DNA from: CAVDRM01 sp963626285
Lineage (GTDB): Bacteria; Bacillota; Clostridia; Christensenellales; Aristaeellaceae
NCBI GenBank assembly: GCA_963626285.1
Contig: CAVFWQ010000034.1
Span: 1-19,170, forward strand
DNA: 19,170 nucleotides
Direction: 5' to 3'
Shown here: positions 7,698 through 14,222 of the stretch, piece by piece
Layout: every line of letters begins with the position of its first letter
How positions within the stretch are numbered: the first letter of the stretch is position 1
Position numbers and translations under genes: made by a program
The notes under the pieces: generated by a model
Seen by the model: the letters and a program-made list of their open reading frames with translations, nothing else
What the model was told of the DNA's origin: nothing
The model's database searches: none

Positions 7698-10124
7698 TTA
7701 TTTCAGATGCCAGATTTTTTCATTGTATTCCCTGATGGTCCTGTCCGAAGAGAAGATGCCGGACATGGCGGTGTTGGTGATTGCCATGCGCAGCCACTTG
7801 TCCTTGTCGCAGTAGTCCTTTTCCACGCGGCGCTGCGCCATCGAATACGAGCCGAAGTCCTTGAGGACATAATAGGGGTCGGAGAACAGGAGGTTGTGAT
7901 AGATGTCCTGCACCGCGCCCGCATTGTCGGGGAAGAGCGTGCCGTCAATGATCTGCGTCAGCGCCCGTCGAAGCTCGGCGTTCGTCTCATAGATGTGCAT
8001 GGGCTGATAGCTGCCCTCGCTGGTCAGGCTGCGCACGGTATCGGTGCGCATACCGAAGATGTAGATATTGTCCATGCCCACGCGGTCGGCGATTTCGATG
8101 TTCGCGCCGTCCATCGTGCCGATGGTGACCGCGCCGTTCATCATGAACTTCATGTTGCCCGTGCCGGAGGCTTCCTTGCCCGCGGTGGAAAGCTGCTCGG
8201 ACAGGTCGGCGGCGGGCATCAGCGCCTCTGCGCCGGACACGTCATAGTTTTCCAAGAAGACGACGCGCAGCATCTGCCGCGCCCGTGGGCTTTGGTCAAT
8301 CAGCTTGCTGATGGCCAAAATCATGCGGATGATCTGCTTTGCCATATGGTAGGCGGGGCTGGCCTTCGCGCCGAACACGAACACACGCGGAGCCATGACG
8401 AAATTCGGGTCGTCCATGATGCGGTTGTACAGAACGAGGATGTGCAGGGCGTTGAGCACCTGCCGCTTGTATTCATGCAGCCGCTTGGCCTGCACGTCAA
8501 ACATGAAGTCCGGGTCAACGGTCATCTTCTGACGGGCGAACAGAACATTGCTGAAGTTTTCCTTGTTGCGGCGCTTGATGGCGGCAAACTGCCTGCGGAA
8601 GTCCTCGTTGTCGCGGAATTTCATCAGCTCCTCCAGGCGCTCCGGCTCGTGCTTCCAGCCATCGCCGATGGCATCGGAGATGAGGTCGCGCAAGCCGGGG
8701 TTGCAGACCATCAGCCAGCGTCTGTGCGTAATGCCGTTGGTGATGGCGCTGAATTTGTCGGGCATGACCTCATAATAGTCATGGAAGGTCTCGTTTTTGA
8801 GGATTTCGCCGTGAAGCCGGCTCACGCCGTTGACGGAATAGCACATGGACACGCACAGGTTCGCCATATGCACCATGTCATAGGCGGTAACGGCCATGCC
8901 CGCAATGCGCGGGTCGCAGCCGTTATGATAATGGTTGGCCAGACGCGCACACACGCGGCGGTTGATTTCCTGCAGGATCATGTAAATGCGCGGCAGGAGC
9001 TTGCGCATCATTTCCTCCGGCCAGCGCTCCAGCGCCTCGGAGAGAACCGTGTGGTTGGTGTAGGCAAAGGTGCGCTGCACGATGGCGCTCGCCTCGTCCC
9101 AGCCCAAGCCTTCCTCATCCATCAAAAGCCGCATCATTTCGGGAATCGCCAGCGCGGGATGCGTATCGTTGATGTGGATGGTCAGCTTGTCCGGCATGAG
9201 GCGGAAATTGCGCCCGAAGCGGCTCTTAAAGTCCTTGACGGCGTATTGCAGCGTTGCGCTGGTGAAGAAGTACTGCTGCTTTAAGCGCAGCTCCTTGCCC
9301 TCGTAATGGTTGTCATCGGGGTAGAGCACCTTGCTGATGACGGCGGCCAGCTCCTCCTCCTGCATGGCGCGGACATAATCGCCGTTGGAGAAGGAGGTGA
9401 AGTCCATCGTCTTGGGCGACTTGGCCCGCCACATCCTGAGCGTGTTGACCGTTTCGCATTCATAGCCGGCGACAGGCATATCGTAGGGGATGGCCTGCAC
9501 GGTGTGGTAGTCATGCAGGACAAAGGTCATGCGTCCGTTTTCCTGCTTTTCCTCGACCCAGCCGCCGTAATGCACCTCACAGGCATCCTCCATCGCGGCG
9601 ACCTCCCAGACGTTGCCGTTTTCCATCCAGTTGTCCGGCACCTCCACCTGCTGGCCGCTTATCAGCCGCTGACGGAACAGACCCAACTCATAGCGGATGG
9701 TGCAGCCCATCGCGGGCAGGTCGAGGGAGGCCAGGGAATCCAGAAAGCAGGCCGCCAGACGCCCCAAGCCGCCGTTGCCGAGGCCGGGTTCGGGCTCTTC
9801 CCGCACCACCTTGCGCCAATCAATGCCCAGCTCCGCCATCGCCTCGTCATATTCGCGGGTGCTGCACAGGTTGAGCGCATTGCACTGCAGACTGCGCCCC
9901 GTCAAAAATTCGACGGAGAGATAATATAAACGCTTGCCCTGATAATTCTTGTCCTTTTCCTTGTACTCCACCCACTTCTGCATGATTTGGTCACGCACGG
10001 TGGAGGCGATGGCAAAATAAATCTGCTGGTCGGTCGCGTCCTGCAGGGTCTTTCCGTTATACCGCTGCAGCTTTCCGATGATGGACTGCTTAATGGATTC
10101 TTTATCAAAATGCGTCGTCGGCAT
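7698..10124 (-). CDS. glgP: Glycogen/starch phosphorylase (GT35)
   Basis: Cleaves alpha-1,4-glucan from the non-reducing end with phosphate, giving glucose 1-phosphate. The PLP-binding site EASGTGNMKFMMNGAVTIGT is intact, with the PLP lysine at about residue 659 of 808. The N-terminal half carries GNGGLGRLAACFLDSLASLD and the NDTHPALAIPEMMR segment, and the C-terminal half VQAKRLHEYKRQVLN, all diagnostic of GT35. The length is normal. The start is the ATG at 10124, 6 nt after a GAGGAGGG site; the open frame continues upstream to 10277 but that part overlaps the promoter and lacks family sequence. It stands without other glg genes in this window. The name could equally be malP; the sequence does not decide between glycogen and maltodextrin as main substrate. 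Confidence 0.96.
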   Translation of the reverse strand: MPTTHFDKESIKQSIIGKLQRYNGKTLQDATDQQIYFAIASTVRDQIMQKWVEYKEKDKNYQGKRLYYLSVEFLTGRSLQCNALNLCSTREYDEAMAELGIDWRKVVREEPEPGLGNGGLGRLAACFLDSLASLDLPAMGCTIRYELGLFRQRLISGQQVEVPDNWMENGNVWEVAAMEDACEVHYGGWVEEKQENGRMTFVLHDYHTVQAIPYDMPVAGYECETVNTLRMWRAKSPKTMDFTSFSNGDYVRAMQEEELAAVISKVLYPDDNHYEGKELRLKQQYFFTSATLQYAVKDFKSRFGRNFRLMPDKLTIHINDTHPALAIPEMMRLLMDEEGLGWDEASAIVQRTFAYTNHTVLSEALERWPEEMMRKLLPRIYMILQEINRRVCARLANHYHNGCDPRIAGMAVTAYDMVHMANLCVSMCYSVNGVSRLHGEILKNETFHDYYEVMPDKFSAITNGITHRRWLMVCNPGLRDLISDAIGDGWKHEPERLEELMKFRDNEDFRRQFAAIKRRNKENFSNVLFARQKMTVDPDFMFDVQAKRLHEYKRQVLNALHILVLYNRIMDDPNFVMAPRVFVFGAKASPAYHMAKQIIRMILAISKLIDQSPRARQMLRVVFLENYDVSGAEALMPAADLSEQLSTAGKEASGTGNMKFMMNGAVTIGTMDGANIEIADRVGMDNIYIFGMRTDTVRSLTSEGSYQPMHIYETNAELRRALTQIIDGTLFPDNAGAVQDIYHNLLFSDPYYVLKDFGSYSMAQRRVEKDYCDKDKWLRMAITNTAMSGIFSSDRTIREYNEKIWHLK

Positions 10125-10167
10125 AAAGTCCCTCCTCAAATGCTGAAAAATCACCGCACAGAATGTA

Positions 10168-10196
10168 ATTATAGCAAAAATGTCGCCGTGACGCAA
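10168..10196 (-). promoter_or_regulatory. glgP promoter (extended -10)
   Basis: A TTGCGT box (10191-10196), a 17-nt spacer and a perfect TATAAT (10168-10173) preceded by TGC, which makes an extended -10 element. Transcription would begin near 10161, leaving a leader of about 36 nt that ends in the GAGGAGGG ribosome site. No operator-like repeat is obvious. Confidence 0.85.
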
Positions 10197-10274
10197 TGGT
10201 GTATTCGGGAGGGTCGGCGGCAACGATTTCAAAAGCGCGGAATCGGTTTTGTCTTCGTTTCTTTCCATACACAG

Positions 10275-10307
10275 CAAAAGACCGAAGAACGGAAGTCCTT
10301 CGGCCTT
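10275..10307 (-). terminator. Terminator after the small secreted-protein gene
   Basis: A 10-bp stem (10298-10307 with 10278-10287), complete on the minus strand when one G-U pair is allowed, is followed by TTTT. It lies about 80 nt after the stop at 10389 and separates that gene from glgP. A second, weaker 7-bp hairpin (10327-10333 with 10341-10347) lies between the gene and this terminator. Confidence 0.7.
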
Positions 10308-10388
10308 TGTTAAGCGGTCTTGATTTCGATTGATTGCTCGTCAATCGGATTTTTGCGTTTTACCCGATGCGGGCTGTTTCTTCATCGA

Positions 10389-10943
10389 TTACTTGGCGAA
10401 GCTCAGACTGTCCAGCAGCTTTTCCAGCACCACGAAGCCGCCAAGCTCTTCATCTTCATCAGAGGCTTCGGCATCGGCGTCAACATCGTTTTCGTAGTAG
10501 TTGTACACCGTCACCACATAGCAGCCGCCCTCAAAGCCGCGGGCATAAACGGTGATGGTGGTGGTGTAGGTCTCGCCGACATCGGCATACTCCGTGCTGA
10601 GCCATTCGACCGTCTCATCCTCGTCAAAGGCGGTGCCGCCGGTCACTTCCGTGCCGTAGGAGGCAGCCAGTTCCGCCATATGGGTTTCCGCGTCGGTGTC
10701 CTTCAGGACTTCGATGGTGAAGCCGACGGCTTCGGGGGTCTCTTCGAGATACTTGCCATCGATGCGGCCGTTCTCGTCAATGTTGACTTCAAAGTCTTCC
10801 TTGCTGTAGGTGAAGGTCACGCCCTCGTCGGTGGTCACGGTCACGGTGCCGTCCTCGTTGGCGGTTTCCACGGTGTCGGCCAGCGCGCAAACGGCGGTCA
10901 GCAGCAGCATCAGCGCAAGAACAACAGAAAGCAGCTTTTTCAT
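10389..10943 (-). CDS. Small acidic secreted protein, function unknown
   Basis: A 184-residue protein with a clear Sec signal peptide: two lysines, a Leu/Val/Ala core and a likely signal peptidase I site after Cys-Ala-Leu-Ala at residues 19-22. A cysteine lies near the end of the signal, but its preceding residues (Thr-Ala-Val) do not make a good lipobox. The mature part is strongly acidic, with strand-like Thr/Val repeats near its start and a tail around DADAEASDEDEELGG; I recognise no family. The ATG at 10943 has an AAGGAGG site 9 nt upstream; the longer frame to 11021 runs through the hairpin-rich leader and is not credible. It is a single-gene unit with its own promoter and terminator. 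Confidence 0.8.
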   Translation of the reverse strand: MKKLLSVVLALMLLLTAVCALADTVETANEDGTVTVTTDEGVTFTYSKEDFEVNIDENGRIDGKYLEETPEAVGFTIEVLKDTDAETHMAELAASYGTEVTGGTAFDEDETVEWLSTEYADVGETYTTTITVYARGFEGGCYVVTVYNYYENDVDADAEASDEDEELGGFVVLEKLLDSLSFAK

Positions 10944-10966
10944 GGAATGTTTCCTCCTTGTCAGGC

Positions 10967-11043
10967 AAATTGCCGTCTTTTCTTCGGAAAAGTTTGAATG
11001 TTTGTCTTCCGAAGCGGTCATGCCTCGTTCATAGAACGAACCT
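10967..11043 (-). promoter_or_regulatory. Hairpin-rich 5' leader of the secreted-protein gene
   Basis: The roughly 100-nt leader contains a series of hairpins. The first has outer arms GCGGTCA and TGACCGC (7 bp) and an inner 6-bp stem with a 3-nt loop. Next is CTTCGGAA paired with TTCCGAAG (8 bp). A small GGCAA/TTGCC hairpin stands just before the ribosome site. No T tract follows, so this is not a terminator. It does not match a riboswitch class I can recognise. Confidence 0.5.
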
Positions 11044-11053
11044 GACCGCGGAA

Positions 11054-11082
11054 ATTATCCCATAAAGCGAAGAAAATTTCAA
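11054..11082 (-). promoter_or_regulatory. Promoter of the secreted-protein gene
   Basis: TTGAAA (11077-11082), a 17-nt spacer and GATAAT (11054-11059): five of six consensus bases in each box. Transcription would start near 11047, giving the roughly 100-nt structured leader described separately. The promoter lies 27 nt beyond the stop of the ABC ATPase gene. Confidence 0.8.
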
Positions 11083-11109
11083 TATTTATCTTACCGAAAA
11101 ACATACCAT

Positions 11110-11904
11110 TTACGCCAAAAGCATTCGGTCGCTGGCCAAGGCCTCCCCGCCGGTTTCGGCGAACTTTTCCAGCAGCATCGGCACGGTGAGGTGCTTCTTT
11201 TCTTCGCCGCTGATATCCAGGACGATCCTGCCCTCATTGAGCATGATAAGGCGGCTGCCGTAAGCGATGGCATCGCGCATATTGTGCGTGACCATCATGG
11301 TGGTGAGCCCGTTTTCGCGGATGAGCTTATCGGACAGATGCAGCACCTTTTCCGCCGTGCGCGGGTCAAGGGCGGCGGTATGCTCGTCCAGCAGGAGGAG
11401 CTTCGGCTTTTTCAGCGTCGCCATCAGGAGCGTCAGCGCCTGCCTTTGGCCGCCGGACAGGAGGCCGACCTTGGAGGTCATGCGCTCTTCCAGCCCCAGC
11501 CCCAGTTCGCGCAGGCGCTCGCGGTATTCCTCGCGCTCCTTGGCGGTGATGCCGATGCGAAGCGTGCGCTTTTCCCCGCGCCGCGCCGCCAGCGCCATGT
11601 TCTCCTCGATCTGCATCGACCCTGCCGTGCCGGTCATGGGGTCTTGGAACACGCGGCCTAAAAATCCGGCGCGCTTATGCTCCGGCAGGTTGGTCAGGTC
11701 GTGGCCGTCCAGCATGATTTTGCCGGAATCGATCGGCCAGACGCCCGCCACGGCGTTCATCACCGTGGATTTGCCCGCGCCGTTGCCGCCGATGACGGTG
11801 ACAAACTCGCCGTCCTTCAGCGTCATGGACAGGTCATTCAGCGCGACACGCGCATTGACCGTGTGCGGATGGAATGTTTTCGAGACATGAACTAATTCAA
11901 GCAT
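11110..11904 (-). CDS. ABC transporter ATPase (TrpZ/COG1101-type)
   Basis: Cytoplasmic ATPase that powers the adjacent permease. All ABC motifs are present in a 264-residue protein: Walker A GGNGAGKST (39-47), Q-loop Gln87, signature LSGGQ (149-153), Walker B LLLLDEH with Asp173-Glu174, and switch His207. The His after the Walker B DE, in place of the usual Pro, is what I recall for this COG1101 subgroup. The ATG at 11904 overlaps the permease stop by 8 nt and has no strong ribosome site, so translation is probably coupled. It is the last gene of the SBP-permease-ATPase unit; no convincing T-rich terminator follows before 11054. Predicted substrate is Phe/Tyr, from the leader peptide upstream of the operon rather than from the ATPase itself. 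Confidence 0.92.
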   Translation of the reverse strand: MLELVHVSKTFHPHTVNARVALNDLSMTLKDGEFVTVIGGNGAGKSTVMNAVAGVWPIDSGKIMLDGHDLTNLPEHKRAGFLGRVFQDPMTGTAGSMQIEENMALAARRGEKRTLRIGITAKEREEYRERLRELGLGLEERMTSKVGLLSGGQRQALTLLMATLKKPKLLLLDEHTAALDPRTAEKVLHLSDKLIRENGLTTMMVTHNMRDAIAYGSRLIMLNEGRIVLDISGEEKKHLTVPMLLEKFAETGGEALASDRMLLA

Positions 11905-12811
11905 GTGTTTTGCCCGCCTTTCCGCCCAATTTTTCCTTCCAGAACGGGACAGCCAGGAACAGCGCAACGACCAATGCGGACAGGAGCTTCAGCAGATTCG
12001 TGTTAAGCCCCAGCCACAGGACGATTTGCAGCACGATGTAATAAATGACCGCGCCCAGCGCCACGCCGATGAGCTTTAAGGCAAAGTTGCGGAACAGCTT
12101 GCCGAAGACGACCTCGCTGATGATGACCGCCGCCAGACCGATGACGATGGCGCCGCGTCCCATGTTGACATCCACGGAACCCTGATACTGTGAAAACAGC
12201 GCGGAGGCAAGGGCAACGATGGCGTTGGAAATCATCAGCCCCAGCACCTTGGCGCTGCCGGTGTTGATGCCCTGCGCCCGCGCCATGGCCTCATTCGCGC
12301 CCGTTGCGCGGAGGGCGCAGCCCTTTTCCGTTCCGAAAAACCAGTACAGAACGGCAATCAGCACGGCTAAAATGATGAGGGTCACAAAAATCGGGTTGCG
12401 CAGGGACAATTCCTTCACATGGCGGGCACTCACCAGCAAATCGTACTTGGTCACGCTGATGCCGCGGTTGGACTTGAATTCCATGATCCACAGGTTGATT
12501 GAATACAGCGAAAGCTGCGTCAAAATGCCCGACAGGATGGCGGGAATGCCCATCGCCGTGTGAAAAACGCCGGTCGCCAAGCCGGTCAATGCGCCGCACA
12601 GCACGGCACAGACCATCGCCAGCCACAGCGGTGCGCCGTTCAGCATGAGCATCACGCAGACAGCGCCGCCCGTTGCCATGCTGCCGTCCACGGTGAGGTC
12701 GGCCAAGTCCAGCACCTTGTACGTCAGGAAAACCCCGATGGCCATGATGCCCCAAATCAGCCCCTGCGCGATGGCGCCGGGCATACCGTTCAGCAGCTGC
12801 GATAAGTCCAT
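11897..12811 (-). CDS. ABC transporter permease (TrpY/COG4120-type)
   Basis: Polytopic inner-membrane permease of 304 residues with about eight hydrophobic segments, of the BPD_transp_2 type also seen in branched-chain and ribose importers. The N-terminal PGAIAQGLIWGIMAIGVFLT and the LADLTVDGSMATGGAV segment (about 36-51) are typical of the COG4120 group that pairs with COG2984 binding proteins. The ATG at 12811 follows GGAGG by 9 nt; the frame extends 12 codons further upstream without family sequence. It lies 85 nt after the binding-protein gene, with a strong hairpin in between, and overlaps the ATPase gene by 8 nt. Confidence 0.92.
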   Translation of the reverse strand: MDLSQLLNGMPGAIAQGLIWGIMAIGVFLTYKVLDLADLTVDGSMATGGAVCVMLMLNGAPLWLAMVCAVLCGALTGLATGVFHTAMGIPAILSGILTQLSLYSINLWIMEFKSNRGISVTKYDLLVSARHVKELSLRNPIFVTLIILAVLIAVLYWFFGTEKGCALRATGANEAMARAQGINTGSAKVLGLMISNAIVALASALFSQYQGSVDVNMGRGAIVIGLAAVIISEVVFGKLFRNFALKLIGVALGAVIYYIVLQIVLWLGLNTNLLKLLSALVVALFLAVPFWKEKLGGKAGKTHA

Positions 12812-12851
12812 GTCATGTTCCTCCAAGCTGATTTTGTTCAGACGCACGATA

Positions 12852-12881
12852 GCGGGAGAAAGGCGTCAAGCCTCCTCCCGC
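12852..12881 (-). other. Intercistronic hairpin between binding-protein and permease genes
   Basis: A stem of 7 bp (12852-12858 with 12875-12881) continues after a small asymmetric loop into 4 bp (12861-12864 with 12870-12873) closed by a 5-nt loop. No T tract follows. Hairpins at this place commonly shield the upstream binding-protein message from 3' decay, so that binding protein exceeds permease. That role is inferred here. Confidence 0.65.
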
Positions 12882-12896
12882 CGCATGATTCAATGA

Positions 12897-13850
12897 TTAT
12901 TCACCGATGGCCTTGTAATCATCGGGCACGGTGATGCCGAGCAGCTCGCACAGCTCTTTGTTGTATTCCTTGGTGAAGGCGGGGGCGAAGGCCACGGGCA
13001 TGGTGCTGACATCCGCGCCGTTCACGAGGATCTCATACGCCATCTTGCCGGTTTCCACGCCGAGGTCATAGTAGCTGATGGACAGGGTCGCCACGCCGCA
13101 GCCGCTGCAGATGCCTTCCTCGCCGGCGACAACGGGGGTCTTGGCGACTTCGATCACATTGCGGATGGCCTCGGTGCAGGAGGCGGCGGTGTTGTCGGTG
13201 GGGATGTACAGCACATCGCAGGAGGCGCAGGCGCTCTCGGCGACGGAGGAGACGTCATTGCTGTCCGTGAATGCAAATTCCTTGCACTCATAGCCCATAT
13301 CCGTCAGATAGCCCTTGATGACGTTGATTTGGTAGGCGGAATTGGCCTCGGCAGAGCAGTAGAAGAGGCCGATCGTCTTCGCGTCCGGGAACAGCTCCTT
13401 TACGATTTTCGCCTGCCCGTCCAGCGGGGCCAAATCGGACGTGCCGGAGACGTTGAAGCCGGTCGTGCCCGTCCAGTCGCTGATGTCCAGCGCGGTGGCG
13501 TAGTCGGTCACGGAGGTGCCCAAAATCGGCACGTCGCCGGTCGCGGCGGAAGCGGCCTGCAAAGCGGCGGTGGCGTTGGCCATCATCAGGTCAACATCCT
13601 TGGCCAGCAGGTTATTGACGATGGTGATGCAGGTGGCGGAGTCGCCGGAGGCGTTCTGCACCTCGATGCTCACCCTGTCGCCCAGCAGATCTTCAAGCGT
13701 ATCCACGAAGCCCTGCGTCGCGGCATCCAGCGCTGTGTGCTGCACAAGCTGGCACACGCCGACCTTATAAGTCTTTTCTTCCGCATTGGCGGGATAAACG
13801 GCGGCCAAACAGAGCATCAGGCACAGAACCGACAGAATCAGCTTCTTCAT
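12897..13850 (-). CDS. ABC transporter substrate-binding protein (TrpX/COG2984, PF04392-type)
   Basis: Extracytoplasmic solute receptor of 317 residues. A signal peptide occupies residues 1-23, with a likely signal peptidase I site after Ala-Asn-Ala; I see no lipobox. The mature part has the two-lobed periplasmic-binding pattern of PF04392: YKVGVCQLVQHTALDAATQG at its start, VPILGTSVTDY near 107-117, and KTPVVAGEEGICSGCGVATL in the second lobe. It is cysteine-rich for an exported protein. Family members in streptococci and other Firmicutes are linked to tryptophan through T-box or gene context. Here the upstream leader peptide carries Phe and Tyr codons and no Trp, so Phe/Tyr is the better guess. 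A GAGGAGG site lies 8 nt before the ATG at 13850. Confidence 0.9.
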   Translation of the reverse strand: MKKLILSVLCLMLCLAAVYPANAEEKTYKVGVCQLVQHTALDAATQGFVDTLEDLLGDRVSIEVQNASGDSATCITIVNNLLAKDVDLMMANATAALQAASAATGDVPILGTSVTDYATALDISDWTGTTGFNVSGTSDLAPLDGQAKIVKELFPDAKTIGLFYCSAEANSAYQINVIKGYLTDMGYECKEFAFTDSNDVSSVAESACASCDVLYIPTDNTAASCTEAIRNVIEVAKTPVVAGEEGICSGCGVATLSISYYDLGVETGKMAYEILVNGADVSTMPVAFAPAFTKEYNKELCELLGITVPDDYKAIGE

Positions 13851-13885
13851 CGTAATTTCCTCCTCAAAAATAAAAATGATGTATC

Positions 13886-13919
13886 AAAAAAGCGGCTTCC
13901 TGCTTGAAAGGAGCCGCTT
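13886..13919 (-). terminator. Attenuator terminator in the ABC-transporter leader
   Basis: On the minus strand an 8-bp stem (13912-13919 with 13890-13897) continues, past one bulged base, into 3 bp (13909-13911 with 13899-13901) around a 7-nt loop, and is followed by six T. It lies between the leader-peptide gene and the binding-protein gene, in the same transcription unit, so it would stop transcription before the transporter genes. An upstream segment (13956-13969) can pair with 13899-13912 at 12 of 14 positions, which is incompatible with this stem. Confidence 0.88.
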
Positions 13920-13955
13920 GTTTGAACTGACGGGAAACATCAGCTTGAGCTTGCT

Positions 13956-13969
13956 TCATTTCAGGCAGG
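13956..13969 (-). promoter_or_regulatory. Antiterminator arm overlapping the leader-peptide stop codon
   Basis: The RNA segment CCTGCCTGAAATGA (13969-13956) can pair with TCCTTTCAAGCAGG (13912-13899) at 12 of 14 positions. The partner is the inside of the terminator hairpin, so the two structures exclude each other. The arm contains the UGA stop of the leader peptide: a ribosome that finishes the peptide would mask it and let the terminator form, while one stalled at the Phe/Tyr codons (mostly 15-55 nt upstream) would leave it free. The pairing was found by eye, not by energy calculation. Confidence 0.7.
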
Positions 13970-14098
13970 GCTTTGGCTGCGGTAGTCATACGCATAAAAG
14001 TAAAAAAACGCCGCGCTGAAATAATAGCGCGCCGCCTGAAACACAGAAGCACACAGGGAGGTCAGGCCAATCTGCTTGCGCGTCATACGCATGGTCAT
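13961..14098 (-). CDS. Phe/Tyr-rich leader peptide (45 residues) of the aromatic ABC operon
   Basis: Short regulatory gene. The ATG at 14098 follows an AAGGGAG ribosome site by 8 nt, with two further in-frame ATGs at codons 3 and 5. Residues 25-39 read YYFSAAFFYFYAYDY: ten of fifteen are Tyr (6) or Phe (4), and there is no Trp in the peptide. The stop is TGA at 13963-13961. This run is like the pheA and pheST leader peptides of enterobacteria, where ribosomes stall for lack of charged tRNA. A 6-bp hairpin (14026-14031 with 14012-14017) within the codon run could serve as the RNA polymerase pause. Promoter upstream, terminator and antiterminator downstream complete the arrangement. The peptide itself probably has no other function. 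A second overlapping frame (13864-14052) lacks a ribosome site and crosses the terminator. Confidence 0.82.
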   Translation of the reverse strand: MTMRMTRKQIGLTSLCASVFQAARYYFSAAFFYFYAYDYRSQSPA

Positions 14099-14130
14099 GA
14101 AAGACACTCCCTTCCGAAGTTGATGGGGTG

Positions 14131-14160
14131 ATTATACGACAGTGCGCCATGCCCTGTCAA
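14131..14160 (-). promoter_or_regulatory. Consensus promoter of the leader peptide-ABC operon
   Basis: Perfect TTGACA (14155-14160) and perfect TATAAT (14131-14136) are separated by 18 nt. Transcription should start near 14124, about 25 nt before the leader-peptide ATG. Such a strong promoter suits control by downstream attenuation rather than by an activator. The rest of the gap, to the CotH-like gene end at 14223, shows no gene or clear terminator. Confidence 0.92.
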
Positions 14161-14222
14161 TCGAAATACACGAAAAGAACAACGGGATGAGAAACGGACA
14201 TTTTGCTTGCACCGCCTGCCCC

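Noticed and set aside
7632..9284. A 550-codon plus-strand frame, with others at 1250-2455 and 14142-15641
   Set aside because: They lie opposite well-supported genes, have no ribosome sites, and are explained by GC-rich third codon positions on the minus strand.
10125..10277. N-terminal extension of glycogen phosphorylase
   Set aside because: The frame is open, but it crosses the glgP promoter and carries no GT35-like sequence; the ATG at 10124 has a strong ribosome site.
13864..14052. A 62-codon minus-strand frame overlapping the leader of the ABC operon
   Set aside because: It has no ribosome site, overlaps the leader-peptide gene in another frame and runs through the terminator hairpin and its T tract, which would make its end unusable.
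13851..14130. A T-box riboswitch upstream of the ABC transporter
   Set aside because: I looked for the conserved T-box bulge and antiterminator sequence and did not find them. The leader peptide and competing hairpins explain the region better.
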